Origin: Spirochaetales bacterium
GTDB taxonomy: Bacteria; Spirochaetota; Spirochaetia; SZUA-6; JAFGRV01
Assembly (NCBI GenBank): GCA_016935735.1
Contig: JAFGQK010000017.1
Span: 1 to 47,055 of the forward strand
Direction: 5' to 3'
DNA: 47,055 bases
A program made the translations under genes and the position numbers. Below the pieces are notes generated by a model, which saw only the letters and a program-made list of their open reading frames with translations, did not search any database and was not told the DNA's origin. Below, in pieces: positions 1-8,199 of the stretch (the stretch's first letter is position 1; the number at the start of each line of letters is the position of its first letter).

Positions 1-431
1 CACCTTATATTAAAGAGGTAAAGTTCCTTCCTGCATTGCTTTTTTACCAAAAAAAATATTTTTTTTCTGTTTCAAATACCTGCTTCAGTAAAAATACCCC
101 AATCATGGGAATGATTTACGAACGACGAATCGCACATAAATTCGCTTCCCGTGGAATGTCAAAACCTCATCCAGCCTGTCCAGCACAAGTTATAAAGAAA
201 ATTCTTATACCCCTGCACCTGGTTCTTATAACGCAGTACAATTTAAAATAAATCATGTTATTTTTCAGAAAATTATTGAATCTGATTTTAAAACAAAAAT
301 AACAGATGAATTAAATGATACTGAAAAAAAATTCAAAACTAAAAAGTTATTATAGCTTGAAGGATAATATTTATATTGCCGATAAAAGGGAAAAGGAACC
401 TGTATAAGGATACAATTGACAGGATTAGAAT
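1..431. other. Upstream region of cobD, no supportable gene
   Basis: AT-rich stretch. A reading frame open from the window edge to position 251 has no ribosome binding site and no recognisable family. A second frame, about 140 to 355, ends in a Lys/Asp-rich tail but has no start codon. They could be remnants of one decayed gene in two frames, which cannot be shown from sequence alone. No cobalamin riboswitch elements were recognised before the cobalamin genes. An AGGA about seven bases before position 432 can serve as ribosome binding site for cobD. Confidence 0.4.
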
Positions 432-1532
432 ATGAGTATAGTACATAAAGATGAACACGGAGGTAATATAAGCAGGGCTTCCCGGGTGCATGGTATTGAT
501 GAGAGAAGAATCATCGATTTTAGTGCCAATTACAATCCGGTGAACAGTATGGGAATTGCAAGGACTGTTATAAGAAATAACATGAGGAGGCTCCTGGCTT
601 ACCCGGATGCCGCTTATCATGATCTTTTATCTGCCCTTGCATTATTCTATAATATAAAAAAGGATAATGTTGTGTGCGGGAACGGATCCATAGAATTGAT
701 CTATGTACTGTCAAGAATTCTTGATGTTCACAAGGTATTTATTACGGTTCCAAATTTCATCGATTATGAACGGGCATTTAAAAAGAGCGGAAAAGAAATC
801 CTGTATGTATATGGGAAAGAATCAGACGGATTTAAAGTACATATCGATGATCTGTCAAAATATATGGTGAAAGATTCGGTACTCATTCTTTCAAATCCCA
901 ATAACCCTGCTGGTTATACTTATAACAAACAAGAGATGGAAGAACTCGCCCGGATGGCCTTAAAAAAGGGATGTTTTTTACTTGTGGATGAGGCTTTTTG
1001 TGAATTCACGGATAAAAACGATTGTGAAAGCCTGCTTTCCCGTGCCCCGGATGTGCCGGGGCTTTTTGTGCTGCGGAGTCTTACAAAAATACTCAATATC
1101 CCGGGTATACGTCTCGGGTTTTGTGCAGGGAACAGGAAAAGCCTGGCACCATTACAAAAGGAACTTTATCCCTGGAACATCAATACTTTTGCATCTGCAA
1201 TTGGCAGGAATCTGCATAAATATAAAAATGTGATAAAGAAGACTCCCCGGATAGTAGCCCGTGAACGGGAATGTTTAGAAACAATGCTTAAGAGATTCGA
1301 TTCTTTACATTATTATCATTCCGGGAGTAATTATATTCTTTTAAAACGGATTGACGGGAAGCCTGCATCTGCTCTGGCAGAATTCTGCGCAAAAAGGGGA
1401 TTTCTTATACGGGATTGCTCAAATTACACAAATCTGGACTACACATATTTCAGGATTGCAGTAAAAGCATACAGGGAAAATAAAAAGCTTATAAAAATAT
1501 TCAAAGACTATTTCAAAGGAGGGAAAAGATAA
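432..1532 (+). CDS. cobD: Threonine-phosphate decarboxylase-like PLP enzyme (CobD, Salmonella nomenclature)
   Basis: Predicted cytoplasmic fold-type I PLP enzyme that decarboxylates L-threonine phosphate to aminopropanol phosphate for the cobalamin nucleotide loop. The 366-residue length fits the family. The N-terminus has the HGGN motif (residues 9-12) and FSANYNP, both typical of CobD. The PLP site is visible: NPNNP at 155-159, VDEAF with Asp186, SLTK with the Schiff-base Lys219, and PGIRLG with Arg227. Histidinol-phosphate aminotransferase is the nearest alternative, but HGGN and the adjacent cbiB favour CobD. The stop codon lies 22 bases before cbiB, so the two are probably co-transcribed and give successive steps in attaching aminopropanol to cobyric acid. 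No other cobalamin gene is in the window. Confidence 0.88.
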   Translation: MSIVHKDEHGGNISRASRVHGIDERRIIDFSANYNPVNSMGIARTVIRNNMRRLLAYPDAAYHDLLSALALFYNIKKDNVVCGNGSIELIYVLSRILDVHKVFITVPNFIDYERAFKKSGKEILYVYGKESDGFKVHIDDLSKYMVKDSVLILSNPNNPAGYTYNKQEMEELARMALKKGCFLLVDEAFCEFTDKNDCESLLSRAPDVPGLFVLRSLTKILNIPGIRLGFCAGNRKSLAPLQKELYPWNINTFASAIGRNLHKYKNVIKKTPRIVARERECLETMLKRFDSLHYYHSGSNYILLKRIDGKPASALAEFCAKRGFLIRDCSNYTNLDYTYFRIAVKAYRENKKLIKIFKDYFKGGKR

Positions 1533-1554
1533 TGAAAAAGGATGGAACTCTGAT

Positions 1555-2544
1555 ATGGATATTGCCCGGTTTTACCCCCTTATGATAATCACTGCGGCTT
1601 TTGTTTTCGATCTGCTTATTGGTGATCCTGGGTACCCGTATCATCCTGTACGGCTTATTGGACGGCTTATTATCGTACTTGAAAAAAGGTTCCGCAGGAT
1701 AGCCGGGGGAAGAATTACCGCGGGTTGTTTATTCGGGCTTACCATTACCGGGGGAAGTGCCGGTGTTGTTCTTATTCTTATAACAGCCGCAGGATTGGGC
1801 GACAATCTTACCGGGTATCCTGTTTTTTCAACCCTTGTTGTTCTCTATTTTCTCTATTCCGGGATTTCTTTAAAAGATTTATACAACAAAGCGATGGAGA
1901 TCTATTTTCTACTTGAGAAAAATGATCTTAAGGAAGCCCGTTTTAAGCTTTCCCGTATTGTGGGCAGGGAGACTGATGCATTAACAAAGGAAGGCATTAT
2001 CCGGGCTGTTGTGGAAACCGTTGCAGAGAACATGGTTGATGGTGTTATTTCCCCCCTGTTTTATGGATTTATTGGCGGTGCACCTTTAATGACTGCCTAC
2101 AAAGCGGTAAACACCCTTGATTCAATGGTCGGGTATAAAAATAAAAAGTACTTCTATTTTGGACGGTTTTCAGCCCGCCTGGATGATGTGGCAAATTTTA
2201 TACCGGCCAGGATTTCCCTTTTTATGATAACGATAGCAGCGCTCCTCAAGCGGAAATATCCCTTACGTGTTCTTCGAATAGCTTTCAGGGATGGGCAAAA
2301 AAACCCGAGCCCAAACAGCGGGATAAGCGAGGCAGCTATTGCCGGGGCACTTGGCATTCAACTGGGGGGCCCCTGTATTTACCATGGCAAAAGAATAGTA
2401 AAACCATTAATTGGTGATAACATCAAACCTCTCCACCCTGACCATATAAAAGAAGCACTTGGTCTTGTTATTTGCGGGAGTGTTCTTTTTTTTATCCTGG
2501 GATTGCTTGCAACAGGTTTTGTATACTGGCTGGTTATAAAATAA
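1555..2544 (+). CDS. cbiB: Adenosylcobinamide-phosphate synthase (CbiB)
   Basis: Integral membrane enzyme joining aminopropanol phosphate (the product of the preceding gene) to adenosylcobyric acid. The 329 residues show the family hallmarks: an N-terminal membrane segment followed by LIGDPGYPYHPVRLIG, then ETVAENMVDGVISPLFY, AYKAVNTLDSMVGYKN, and RLDDVANFIPARIS before another membrane segment. The region with QKNPSPNSGISEAAIAGALG is also typical of CbiB. The C-terminus is a membrane helix. The start is uncertain by a few codons because the ribosome binding site is weak (GGAAC about ten bases upstream). The gene is followed by the convergent export operon, with only 17 bases between the two stop codons. 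Confidence 0.93.
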   Translation: MDIARFYPLMIITAAFVFDLLIGDPGYPYHPVRLIGRLIIVLEKRFRRIAGGRITAGCLFGLTITGGSAGVVLILITAAGLGDNLTGYPVFSTLVVLYFLYSGISLKDLYNKAMEIYFLLEKNDLKEARFKLSRIVGRETDALTKEGIIRAVVETVAENMVDGVISPLFYGFIGGAPLMTAYKAVNTLDSMVGYKNKKYFYFGRFSARLDDVANFIPARISLFMITIAALLKRKYPLRVLRIAFRDGQKNPSPNSGISEAAIAGALGIQLGGPCIYHGKRIVKPLIGDNIKPLHPDHIKEALGLVICGSVLFFILGLLATGFVYWLVIK

Positions 2545-2561
2545 AGATATCTTGCCTTCAT

Positions 2562-3686
2562 TCATTTTACACGCTTTTTCACCCGCAAAGCACTGATTAT
2601 AAGAATCACGATGCCGATGGTAAAGAGACTCAATGCTTCTTTCCACAAATGAATAAAATCTGCTCCCTTGAGGAACAGCCCCCGGACGATTATGAAATAA
2701 TACCGGAGGGGCATAAATAAAGTGATATACTGGATGACAGGAGGCATGTTTTCGATCGGAAAGACAAACCCGGAGAGAATAATCATCGGGACCATGACAA
2801 AGAACATTGCAGAAAACATTGCCTGCTGCTGGTCATGCGAAATAGTCGAAATAAAAAGACCCAGCCCAAGGGTAGAAAGAAGGAAAATGGAGGAAAGAAC
2901 GAACAGGGCAATGATACTTCCCTTTATGGGGATATTGAAAACAAAAGCACTTGCAAGGAGAATCAGCATGACATCGATGAACGAGATAATGATGAACGGG
3001 GTAAGCTTCCCGATGATAAGTTGATACGGTCTTATAGGAGTCACGGAAAGTTGCTCCATTGTGCCGATTTCCCTTTCCTTGACGACCGACATGGAGGTAA
3101 GCAGCATGGTCATAAGCATAAGCAGCATCGCGAGGATCCCGGGCACCATGAAATTTCTGCTTTCGAGGTTGGGATTGTACCAGATGCGGGTTTCCGCAGA
3201 CACCGCAAGCGGTATACCTCCCCCGGTCTTGATAAGCCTTTGGGCAATAATTTTCCCCGAATACGAAGAAACAATCATGGTGGCATAGTTAAGGGCAATC
3301 GTGGCAGTGTTTGAATCCGAACCGTCTACAAGGAGCTGGACATGCGCTGTTTCGCCCTTTTTTATCCCGGATGAAAAACCCCGCGGGATAACGAGTGCGA
3401 GCGAAGCCCTGCCCTGGTTGATGATCGGATCAATCATACGTGTATCCGAAATCGTTTCTTTGATAATGAAATAATGGGCATTAATCATACTCTGTGTGAG
3501 TTCACGGCTTTCAACCGTATGGTCTGCATCACAGACAACGATTGGAATGTTTTTTGCGTCGAGGTTTGCCGCGTAACCGAGCAGAATAAGCTGGAATACC
3601 GGTGATATAAAGATGATCGGGATCATCCTGATATCGCGTAAAATCTGGAGGAATTCCTTCTGGATAATAAATAATATCGTTCTCAT
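2562..3686 (-). CDS. ABC-2 type export permease, YbhR-like
   Basis: Last gene of the export operon. It has the ABC-2 permease plan: one N-terminal membrane helix (residues about 20-40), a large extracytoplasmic domain (about 45-165), then five C-terminal helices. The cytoplasmic motif VVKEREIGTMEQLSVTPIRPYQLIIGK before the second half is characteristic of the YbhS/YbhR/RbbA class. The start codon overlaps the stop of the upstream permease (ATGA), implying translational coupling. It is paralogous to its neighbour, so the pair probably forms a heterodimeric membrane channel driven by the two ATPases. The substrate cannot be read from sequence; the E. coli relatives have been linked to cation or drug export. 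Confidence 0.9.
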   Translation of the reverse strand: MRTILFIIQKEFLQILRDIRMIPIIFISPVFQLILLGYAANLDAKNIPIVVCDADHTVESRELTQSMINAHYFIIKETISDTRMIDPIINQGRASLALVIPRGFSSGIKKGETAHVQLLVDGSDSNTATIALNYATMIVSSYSGKIIAQRLIKTGGGIPLAVSAETRIWYNPNLESRNFMVPGILAMLLMLMTMLLTSMSVVKEREIGTMEQLSVTPIRPYQLIIGKLTPFIIISFIDVMLILLASAFVFNIPIKGSIIALFVLSSIFLLSTLGLGLFISTISHDQQQAMFSAMFFVMVPMIILSGFVFPIENMPPVIQYITLFMPLRYYFIIVRGLFLKGADFIHLWKEALSLFTIGIVILIISALRVKKRVK

Positions 3687-4864
3687 GTTTTCATCTCCCT
3701 GGAAAGGCGTATGATACCGAGGGTAAGGGTCAAAATAGTAAAAACTGCAAGTCCGAGCAATTCATGCCAGATTGCCCCGAATCCGGCCCCTTTCAGTATA
3801 ATGCTTCTCAAGATGACCAGGAAGTAACGGGCATGTATAAGGTAGGTAACCAGTTGCAGGATAAAGGGCATGTTGCGGATGGGAAAGACAAATCCGGACA
3901 GGATGAATGTCGGGAGCATGATTATTAATGCCGAGATCATGAATGCAACCTGCTGGGAATCCGCAAGGGTAGAGATAAGGATGCCAAGACCAAGGGAACC
4001 GAGGAGGAAGACCAGGGTGCATAAGAAGAGGAGAAGGATACTTCCCTTGATTGCGATACCGAAGAAGATATAAGACGCAATGAGAATTCCTGTGGCGGTA
4101 ATGAGGGTAATCCCTACATACGGGACGGTTTTCCCGATAATGAGTTCCGCCGGGGAAACAGGTGATACAAGTATCTGTTCCATGGAACCCCTTTCCTTTT
4201 CACGGACGATGGAAAGAGATGTTGAAAGAACACCGGTAACAACCATGATAAATGCAATAAGACCGGGAACGAGAAAATAGGAACTCTTTAGTTCCGGGTT
4301 GTACCATGTCCTGAACCTTATATCAATAGGAAGCTTGGTGGCTTTCCTGGCATTCAGGTTCCCGAAAGAGTGTCCCGGCCTTCCCGGTTGACTCTGCGGC
4401 CGGCTGAATGCCTTGTTCTTTGCAATTGTTTCTGAAAAATTCATCGTAATGGCGTTGACATACCCGACAATTGTACTGGCTATCATGGAATTGGATCCGT
4501 CGATAATCACCTGAAAGGATGGACTTTCCCCCAGCAGGATATTCCGGGAAAAATCCTGCGGGATTACTATCGCTATCTTGAATTTTTCACTCGCCATATC
4601 AAAATCGATTTCCCCGGGGGAATCGAGGGTACTCACCCGCTCGAAGTAGGCGGAATTGATGAACGAGTTCACCAGATCCCTGCTTATGGAACTGTTATCC
4701 TCGTCATACACAGCCATGGTAATGTGTTTTACATCCATACTAATTGCATAGCCGAACATGACAAGCAAAAAGAGCGGGATAAAAATCAGTGCAATCAAGG
4801 TACGGATATCCCTTGACACCTGCCGTACTTCTTTTTTCATGATAGTGATAATCCGCCGGATCAT
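3683..4864 (-). CDS. ABC-2 type export permease, YbhS-like
   Basis: Inner-membrane subunit of the exporter, 393 residues. It has an N-terminal helix (about 20-42), a periplasmic domain, and five helices in the C-terminal half. The signature loop VREKERGSMEQILVSPVSPAELIIGK matches the paired permease downstream. The first codons overlap the end of ATPase 2 (ATGA) and the last codons overlap the start of the second permease, so ATPase 2 and the two permeases form one tightly coupled block. Compared with the second permease it has a longer Gln/Arg/Pro-containing insert around residues 155-175 in the periplasmic domain, which may contact the HlyD adaptor (inference). Confidence 0.9.
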   Translation of the reverse strand: MIRRIITIMKKEVRQVSRDIRTLIALIFIPLFLLVMFGYAISMDVKHITMAVYDEDNSSISRDLVNSFINSAYFERVSTLDSPGEIDFDMASEKFKIAIVIPQDFSRNILLGESPSFQVIIDGSNSMIASTIVGYVNAITMNFSETIAKNKAFSRPQSQPGRPGHSFGNLNARKATKLPIDIRFRTWYNPELKSSYFLVPGLIAFIMVVTGVLSTSLSIVREKERGSMEQILVSPVSPAELIIGKTVPYVGITLITATGILIASYIFFGIAIKGSILLLFLCTLVFLLGSLGLGILISTLADSQQVAFMISALIIMLPTFILSGFVFPIRNMPFILQLVTYLIHARYFLVILRSIILKGAGFGAIWHELLGLAVFTILTLTLGIIRLSREMKT

Positions 4865-5814
4865 TTCACTGCTCCCTCCCCTGCCCCCTTAGTCTTTTCT
4901 TCAATCAGGCTAATAAACACATCCTCTAAAGACGGGATGATTTCCTCCATCCGTACAACCTGCACCCCATTGTTTTCAAGGAATAACCGGATAGTCGCGG
5001 GGTCGGAACCGGGCCGTGAATTCAGGTGAAGAAGATTCCCGAATACCGATATTCCCCCGGTCCAATCCCGGTTACGTAATAATGACAATCCTTCCATAAG
5101 GGGGGTACATTCGATTTCATAGAGGTTATTTTTGATGTGTGTTGTTTTAAGTTCACCGGGGCTTCCTTCGGCAATATTTTTTCCCGCGTGCATAAGGAGA
5201 ATCCTGTTGCAGTACTCTGCTTCGTCCAGGTAATGAGTCGTTATAATGACCGTGGTTCCCTTTGCCGAAAGATCGTTAATAAGAGCCCAGAAATTCCTTC
5301 TTGCAACGGGATCCACACCGCCGGTGGGTTCATCAAGGAAAACGATTCCCGGATTATGGATAACAGCGCATCCCAGCGCAAGCCTCTGCTTAAGACCGCC
5401 GGACAACTCCCCTGTCAGCCTGTTCTCCTGCCCCTTGAGACCCGCCATTTCCGCAATAATGTCCAGTTGTTTCCGTATCTCCGTATTGGAAAGCCCGTAC
5501 ACACCGCCGAAAAAACGGATGTTTTCAAACACCGTGAGATCTTCGTAAAGGGAGAACTTCTGCGACATATACCCGATCCGTTTTTTTACTTCCTCCGGAT
5601 TCGTATTCACACTCACACCGCCGACAAACGCATCTCCGCTGGTAGGGGTGAGGAGCCCGCAGAGGATTTTAATGAGTGTCGATTTTCCTGCCCCGTTTGC
5701 GCCCAGTAACCCGAAAATCACCCCCTTTTCGATGCACATACTCATCCCGTCGAGTGCCGTAAAGGTGCCGAATCTTTTTGTTATATTGCGTGTTTCTATG
5801 GCAACCCGGGGCAT
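4861..5814 (-). CDS. ABC exporter ATPase 2 (equivalent to the second half of YbhF)
   Basis: Cytoplasmic ATPase of 317 residues. It has Walker A GANGAGKST near residues 38-46, Q-loop MSQKFSLYEDLT, signature LSGGLKQR, Walker B IVFLDEPTGGVDP, and an intact switch histidine in TTHYLDEAEYCNR. These details match the C-terminal nucleotide-binding domain of E. coli YbhF, a fused protein with two such domains, as I recall its sequence. Here the equivalent of the first domain is a separate gene on the far side of tolC. The C-terminal extension ending in LEDVFISLIEE is usual for this class. It starts one base after the tolC stop, with an AGGATAAC ribosome binding site, and overlaps the following permease by four bases. 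Confidence 0.92.
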   Translation of the reverse strand: MPRVAIETRNITKRFGTFTALDGMSMCIEKGVIFGLLGANGAGKSTLIKILCGLLTPTSGDAFVGGVSVNTNPEEVKKRIGYMSQKFSLYEDLTVFENIRFFGGVYGLSNTEIRKQLDIIAEMAGLKGQENRLTGELSGGLKQRLALGCAVIHNPGIVFLDEPTGGVDPVARRNFWALINDLSAKGTTVIITTHYLDEAEYCNRILLMHAGKNIAEGSPGELKTTHIKNNLYEIECTPLMEGLSLLRNRDWTGGISVFGNLLHLNSRPGSDPATIRLFLENNGVQVVRMEEIIPSLEDVFISLIEEKTKGAGEGAVK

Positions 5815-5815
5815 G

Positions 5816-7189
5816 TTATCCTGTTATCCTTTCTTCAAGAGGATCAAACCCCGCGGCTTTCTCGAGATCGAGCAGTGCGATCTCGTAGTCAATCCTTGCT
5901 GCGGTGAGTTCGAGTAAGGCCTGGTTTTTCCGGAGTTGGGCTTCGAGTAATTCCGAACGCAAAGCGACCCCGTTTCCAAAACTATGTGTCACGATCTTTT
6001 CATTCTCCCCGGCCTGGTTCAACATAATCCCTGCAACATCTATCTGTTTGGAAAGTTTCCCTGCTTCGAGCCAGGCACGTGTCACTTCCATGTTGATAGC
6101 CTGCTTGAGTTGTGTTTCCGAATCCCGCAACGCAGAGAGCCGGGCAGCAGCCTGTTCGGTCTTGAATGGTGCCGAATACCATGCGTTTGCATCGATTATT
6201 GCATAAACCCCGATATCCCAGGAAAATTTAAATTCGTCTTCCGGCGGAAAATACCGCTGGTTCGGCCGGGCAAAGGAAAAGTTCCCGGTAAGAAAGATTG
6301 ACGGGTACCAGGCGGCATACGAAAGATCAATATCCTTCCGTGACGAATCGATGTGTGCGCGAAGAACCGCCTGTTCAGGTCTTGCTTTTATGGCATTCTC
6401 TACAAGATCCTCCGTCCCTGCCGGTAAACGGGTAGCCGAATATTCGGGCGGTGCAGGATACATCACCCCGGCATTGTCCATACCCATGGAAAGTGAAAGC
6501 TTAAGCTGTGCAAGTTTTACCTTATTCTCTGCATCTATCTGTGCAAGTTCAGCTTTTGAAAGGTGTATCTGTGATTTAAGTATGTCGTTGTTTGTAGCAA
6601 GTCCCTGGTTGAAAAGATTCTGACTGTCCTTGAAATATGCATCAACCACCCGGAGATTTTCATCTGCGAGTTTTTTCATCTCCACCGCTTTCACAAGGGT
6701 CCAGTAGTCCTTTTTTATGGTATAGACAAGTTCATTCCTTGCATTTATAAATGCGGCGGTACTCGCTTCGAGGGCCAGTACGGCTTTTTCCGTATTGTTC
6801 AGTATTCTGAAGCCGGTAAAAACAGGCTGTTTTAACGACAGGTTGAATGAGAAGCTATCGGTAACAGGGGAAGTAATTTCCTGGCTTATTGGGTTACCGG
6901 GAATTGGGATGGTAATAGTGAAAGGATCTGTCTCACTGAGCCGTGAATATACAAAACTCGAGGAGACCGTGGGGAAATACATAGTATATGCTTCAGAAAG
7001 CCGTGCCCGGGTCTCTTTGTTCTGCATTAATGATGCGTGAAGTGATGCGGAATTTTCCAGACCCGTGTTCACGCATTCCCCGATAGTGAGAACCGTCCTG
7101 TTTTCCTGTGCATGAACCCGGAAGGTTGTTGGAAAGCAGGACAGGATAATAAGCATGATACATACACCTGGATTTTTACTGGATATCAT
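5816..7189 (-). CDS. TolC-family outer-membrane efflux channel
   Basis: Secreted protein of 457 residues. The signal peptide runs through about residue 28 (hydrophobic core followed by VHAQ). The rest shows the TolC repeat pattern: long amphipathic coiled-coil helices rich in Ala, Leu, Lys and Glu, separated by short strand segments. Typical segments are TIGECVNTGLENSASL at the mature N-terminus, LKQPVFTGFRILNNTEKA in the middle, and RIDYEIALLDLEKAAG at the C-terminus. It would form the outer-membrane duct of the exporter, docking on the HlyD adaptor. It sits between the two ATPase genes, overlapping the end of ATPase 1 by 14 bases. An AAGGAGGAA sequence about eight bases upstream supports the ATG start. 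Confidence 0.92.
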   Translation of the reverse strand: MISSKNPGVCIMLIILSCFPTTFRVHAQENRTVLTIGECVNTGLENSASLHASLMQNKETRARLSEAYTMYFPTVSSSFVYSRLSETDPFTITIPIPGNPISQEITSPVTDSFSFNLSLKQPVFTGFRILNNTEKAVLALEASTAAFINARNELVYTIKKDYWTLVKAVEMKKLADENLRVVDAYFKDSQNLFNQGLATNNDILKSQIHLSKAELAQIDAENKVKLAQLKLSLSMGMDNAGVMYPAPPEYSATRLPAGTEDLVENAIKARPEQAVLRAHIDSSRKDIDLSYAAWYPSIFLTGNFSFARPNQRYFPPEDEFKFSWDIGVYAIIDANAWYSAPFKTEQAAARLSALRDSETQLKQAINMEVTRAWLEAGKLSKQIDVAGIMLNQAGENEKIVTHSFGNGVALRSELLEAQLRKNQALLELTAARIDYEIALLDLEKAAGFDPLEERITG

Positions 7190-8120
7190 GATGAAGCATT
7201 CCTCCTTTCTCTCTTTTCATAAGTGTGATAAAAACATTTTCGAGCCCTGGTGCTGTGATCCGCCATGAGGTAACCGTCATGCCCCTCCCGGTGAGATATT
7301 CCAGAATGTCCGGGATATCATCATCCTCTCCAAGGACCATGTTCAACCTGTCACCGAATAACTCGATATCCGGGGAGCCTTCCTTTTCCTTAAGAAGCAT
7401 ATATGCATCACGGGTCCTGTTGCACACGATCTCGAGAATCCTGTTTTTCATCATTGCCCTGATACGGGCAGGGGTCTCGACAGAAAGCAGAGTTCCCCTG
7501 TCGAGCATGGCTACCCTGCTCGCACGTTCAGCCTCGTCCATGTAAGGGGTTGTCATGACAATAGTGAGTCCTGTTGTGAGAAGCCCGGAAAGAATCAACC
7601 AGAAGTCCCTCCTGGATACCGGATCGACACCGGTAGATGGTTCATCGAGCAGGAGCAGTTCCGGCGTATGAATAAGGGTGCAGGCAAGGGCAAGCTTCTG
7701 TTTCATACCGCCGGAAAGTTTTTCTGCAAGTCTCCTCCGGTACGGAGTAAGACGGGTGAATTCGAGCAATCTGTCCCGTTCATCCCTGTATGTCCGTACG
7801 CCGTGTATTTCGGCAAAGAATTCGATATTTTCATCCACAGTGAGGTCCCTGTACAGGCTGAACTTCTGGGAAAGGTACCCGATAAGGGGTTTGATTCCCC
7901 GCATCCCGCCTTTTGTATCAAACCCCAGGACAGATACGCTGCCTTCAGTCGGCCTGTCGATGCCGCATAAAATCCTCATCAACGTTGTCTTGCCTGCGCC
8001 ATCCGGCCCCACGATACAGAACATCTCGCCGTGAAGGACATTGAAAGTGACATCTTTCAGTGCTGCTAAAGAACCGAACTTCCTGGTAAGTTTCGATACC
8101 TCGATTACTGCTTTGTTCAA
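7176..8120 (-). CDS. ABC exporter ATPase 1 (equivalent to the first half of YbhF), degenerate switch loop
   Basis: Cytoplasmic ATPase. Walker A is GPDGAGKTT, the Q-loop region is LSQKFSLYRDLT, the signature is LSGGMKQKLALACTL, and Walker B is LLLLDEPSTGVDP. The usual switch histidine is replaced by proline (TTPYMDEAE). The first domain of E. coli YbhF has the same GPDGAGKTT Walker A and also lacks this histidine. A longer frame opens with GTG at 8201, but its first 27 codons cross an inserted palindrome and have no ribosome binding site. I prefer the TTG at 8120, preceded by AAGGTGG, giving 314 residues that begin MNKAVIEVSKLTRKFGSL. It probably pairs with ATPase 2 as an asymmetric heterodimer with one weak site. 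Confidence 0.9.
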   Translation of the reverse strand: MNKAVIEVSKLTRKFGSLAALKDVTFNVLHGEMFCIVGPDGAGKTTLMRILCGIDRPTEGSVSVLGFDTKGGMRGIKPLIGYLSQKFSLYRDLTVDENIEFFAEIHGVRTYRDERDRLLEFTRLTPYRRRLAEKLSGGMKQKLALACTLIHTPELLLLDEPSTGVDPVSRRDFWLILSGLLTTGLTIVMTTPYMDEAERASRVAMLDRGTLLSVETPARIRAMMKNRILEIVCNRTRDAYMLLKEKEGSPDIELFGDRLNMVLGEDDDIPDILEYLTGRGMTVTSWRITAPGLENVFITLMKREKGGMLHHDIQ

Positions 8121-8151
8121 CCTGTCCACCTTAATTAAACTACAATTGGAA

Positions 8152-8199
8152 GGGCTGTCTAAAAAGTCGGAGTGAAACATAGGTTTTTTAGACAGCCCC
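8152..8199. repeat. 48-bp IS-end-like palindrome at the HlyD / ATPase 1 junction
   Basis: GGGCTGTCTAAAAA at 8152-8165 is mirrored by TTTTTTAGACAGCCCC at 8184-8199, giving a 14-base-pair perfect stem around a loop of about 18 bases. GGCTGTCTAAAAAGT resembles terminal inverted repeats of several insertion sequence families, so this may be two fused IS ends or a miniature element. It supplies the last 12 codons of the HlyD gene and falsely extends the ATPase 1 frame. I found no second copy in the window and no clear target duplication. Confidence 0.7.

Noticed and set aside
36..251. Open frame at the window start, 71 codons from a TTG
   Set aside because: No ribosome binding site, no family, low-complexity beginning; a second out-of-frame stretch follows, so it is more likely decayed sequence than a gene.
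1..431. Cobalamin riboswitch before cobD
   Set aside because: No conserved cobalamin riboswitch box or matching stem could be recognised upstream.
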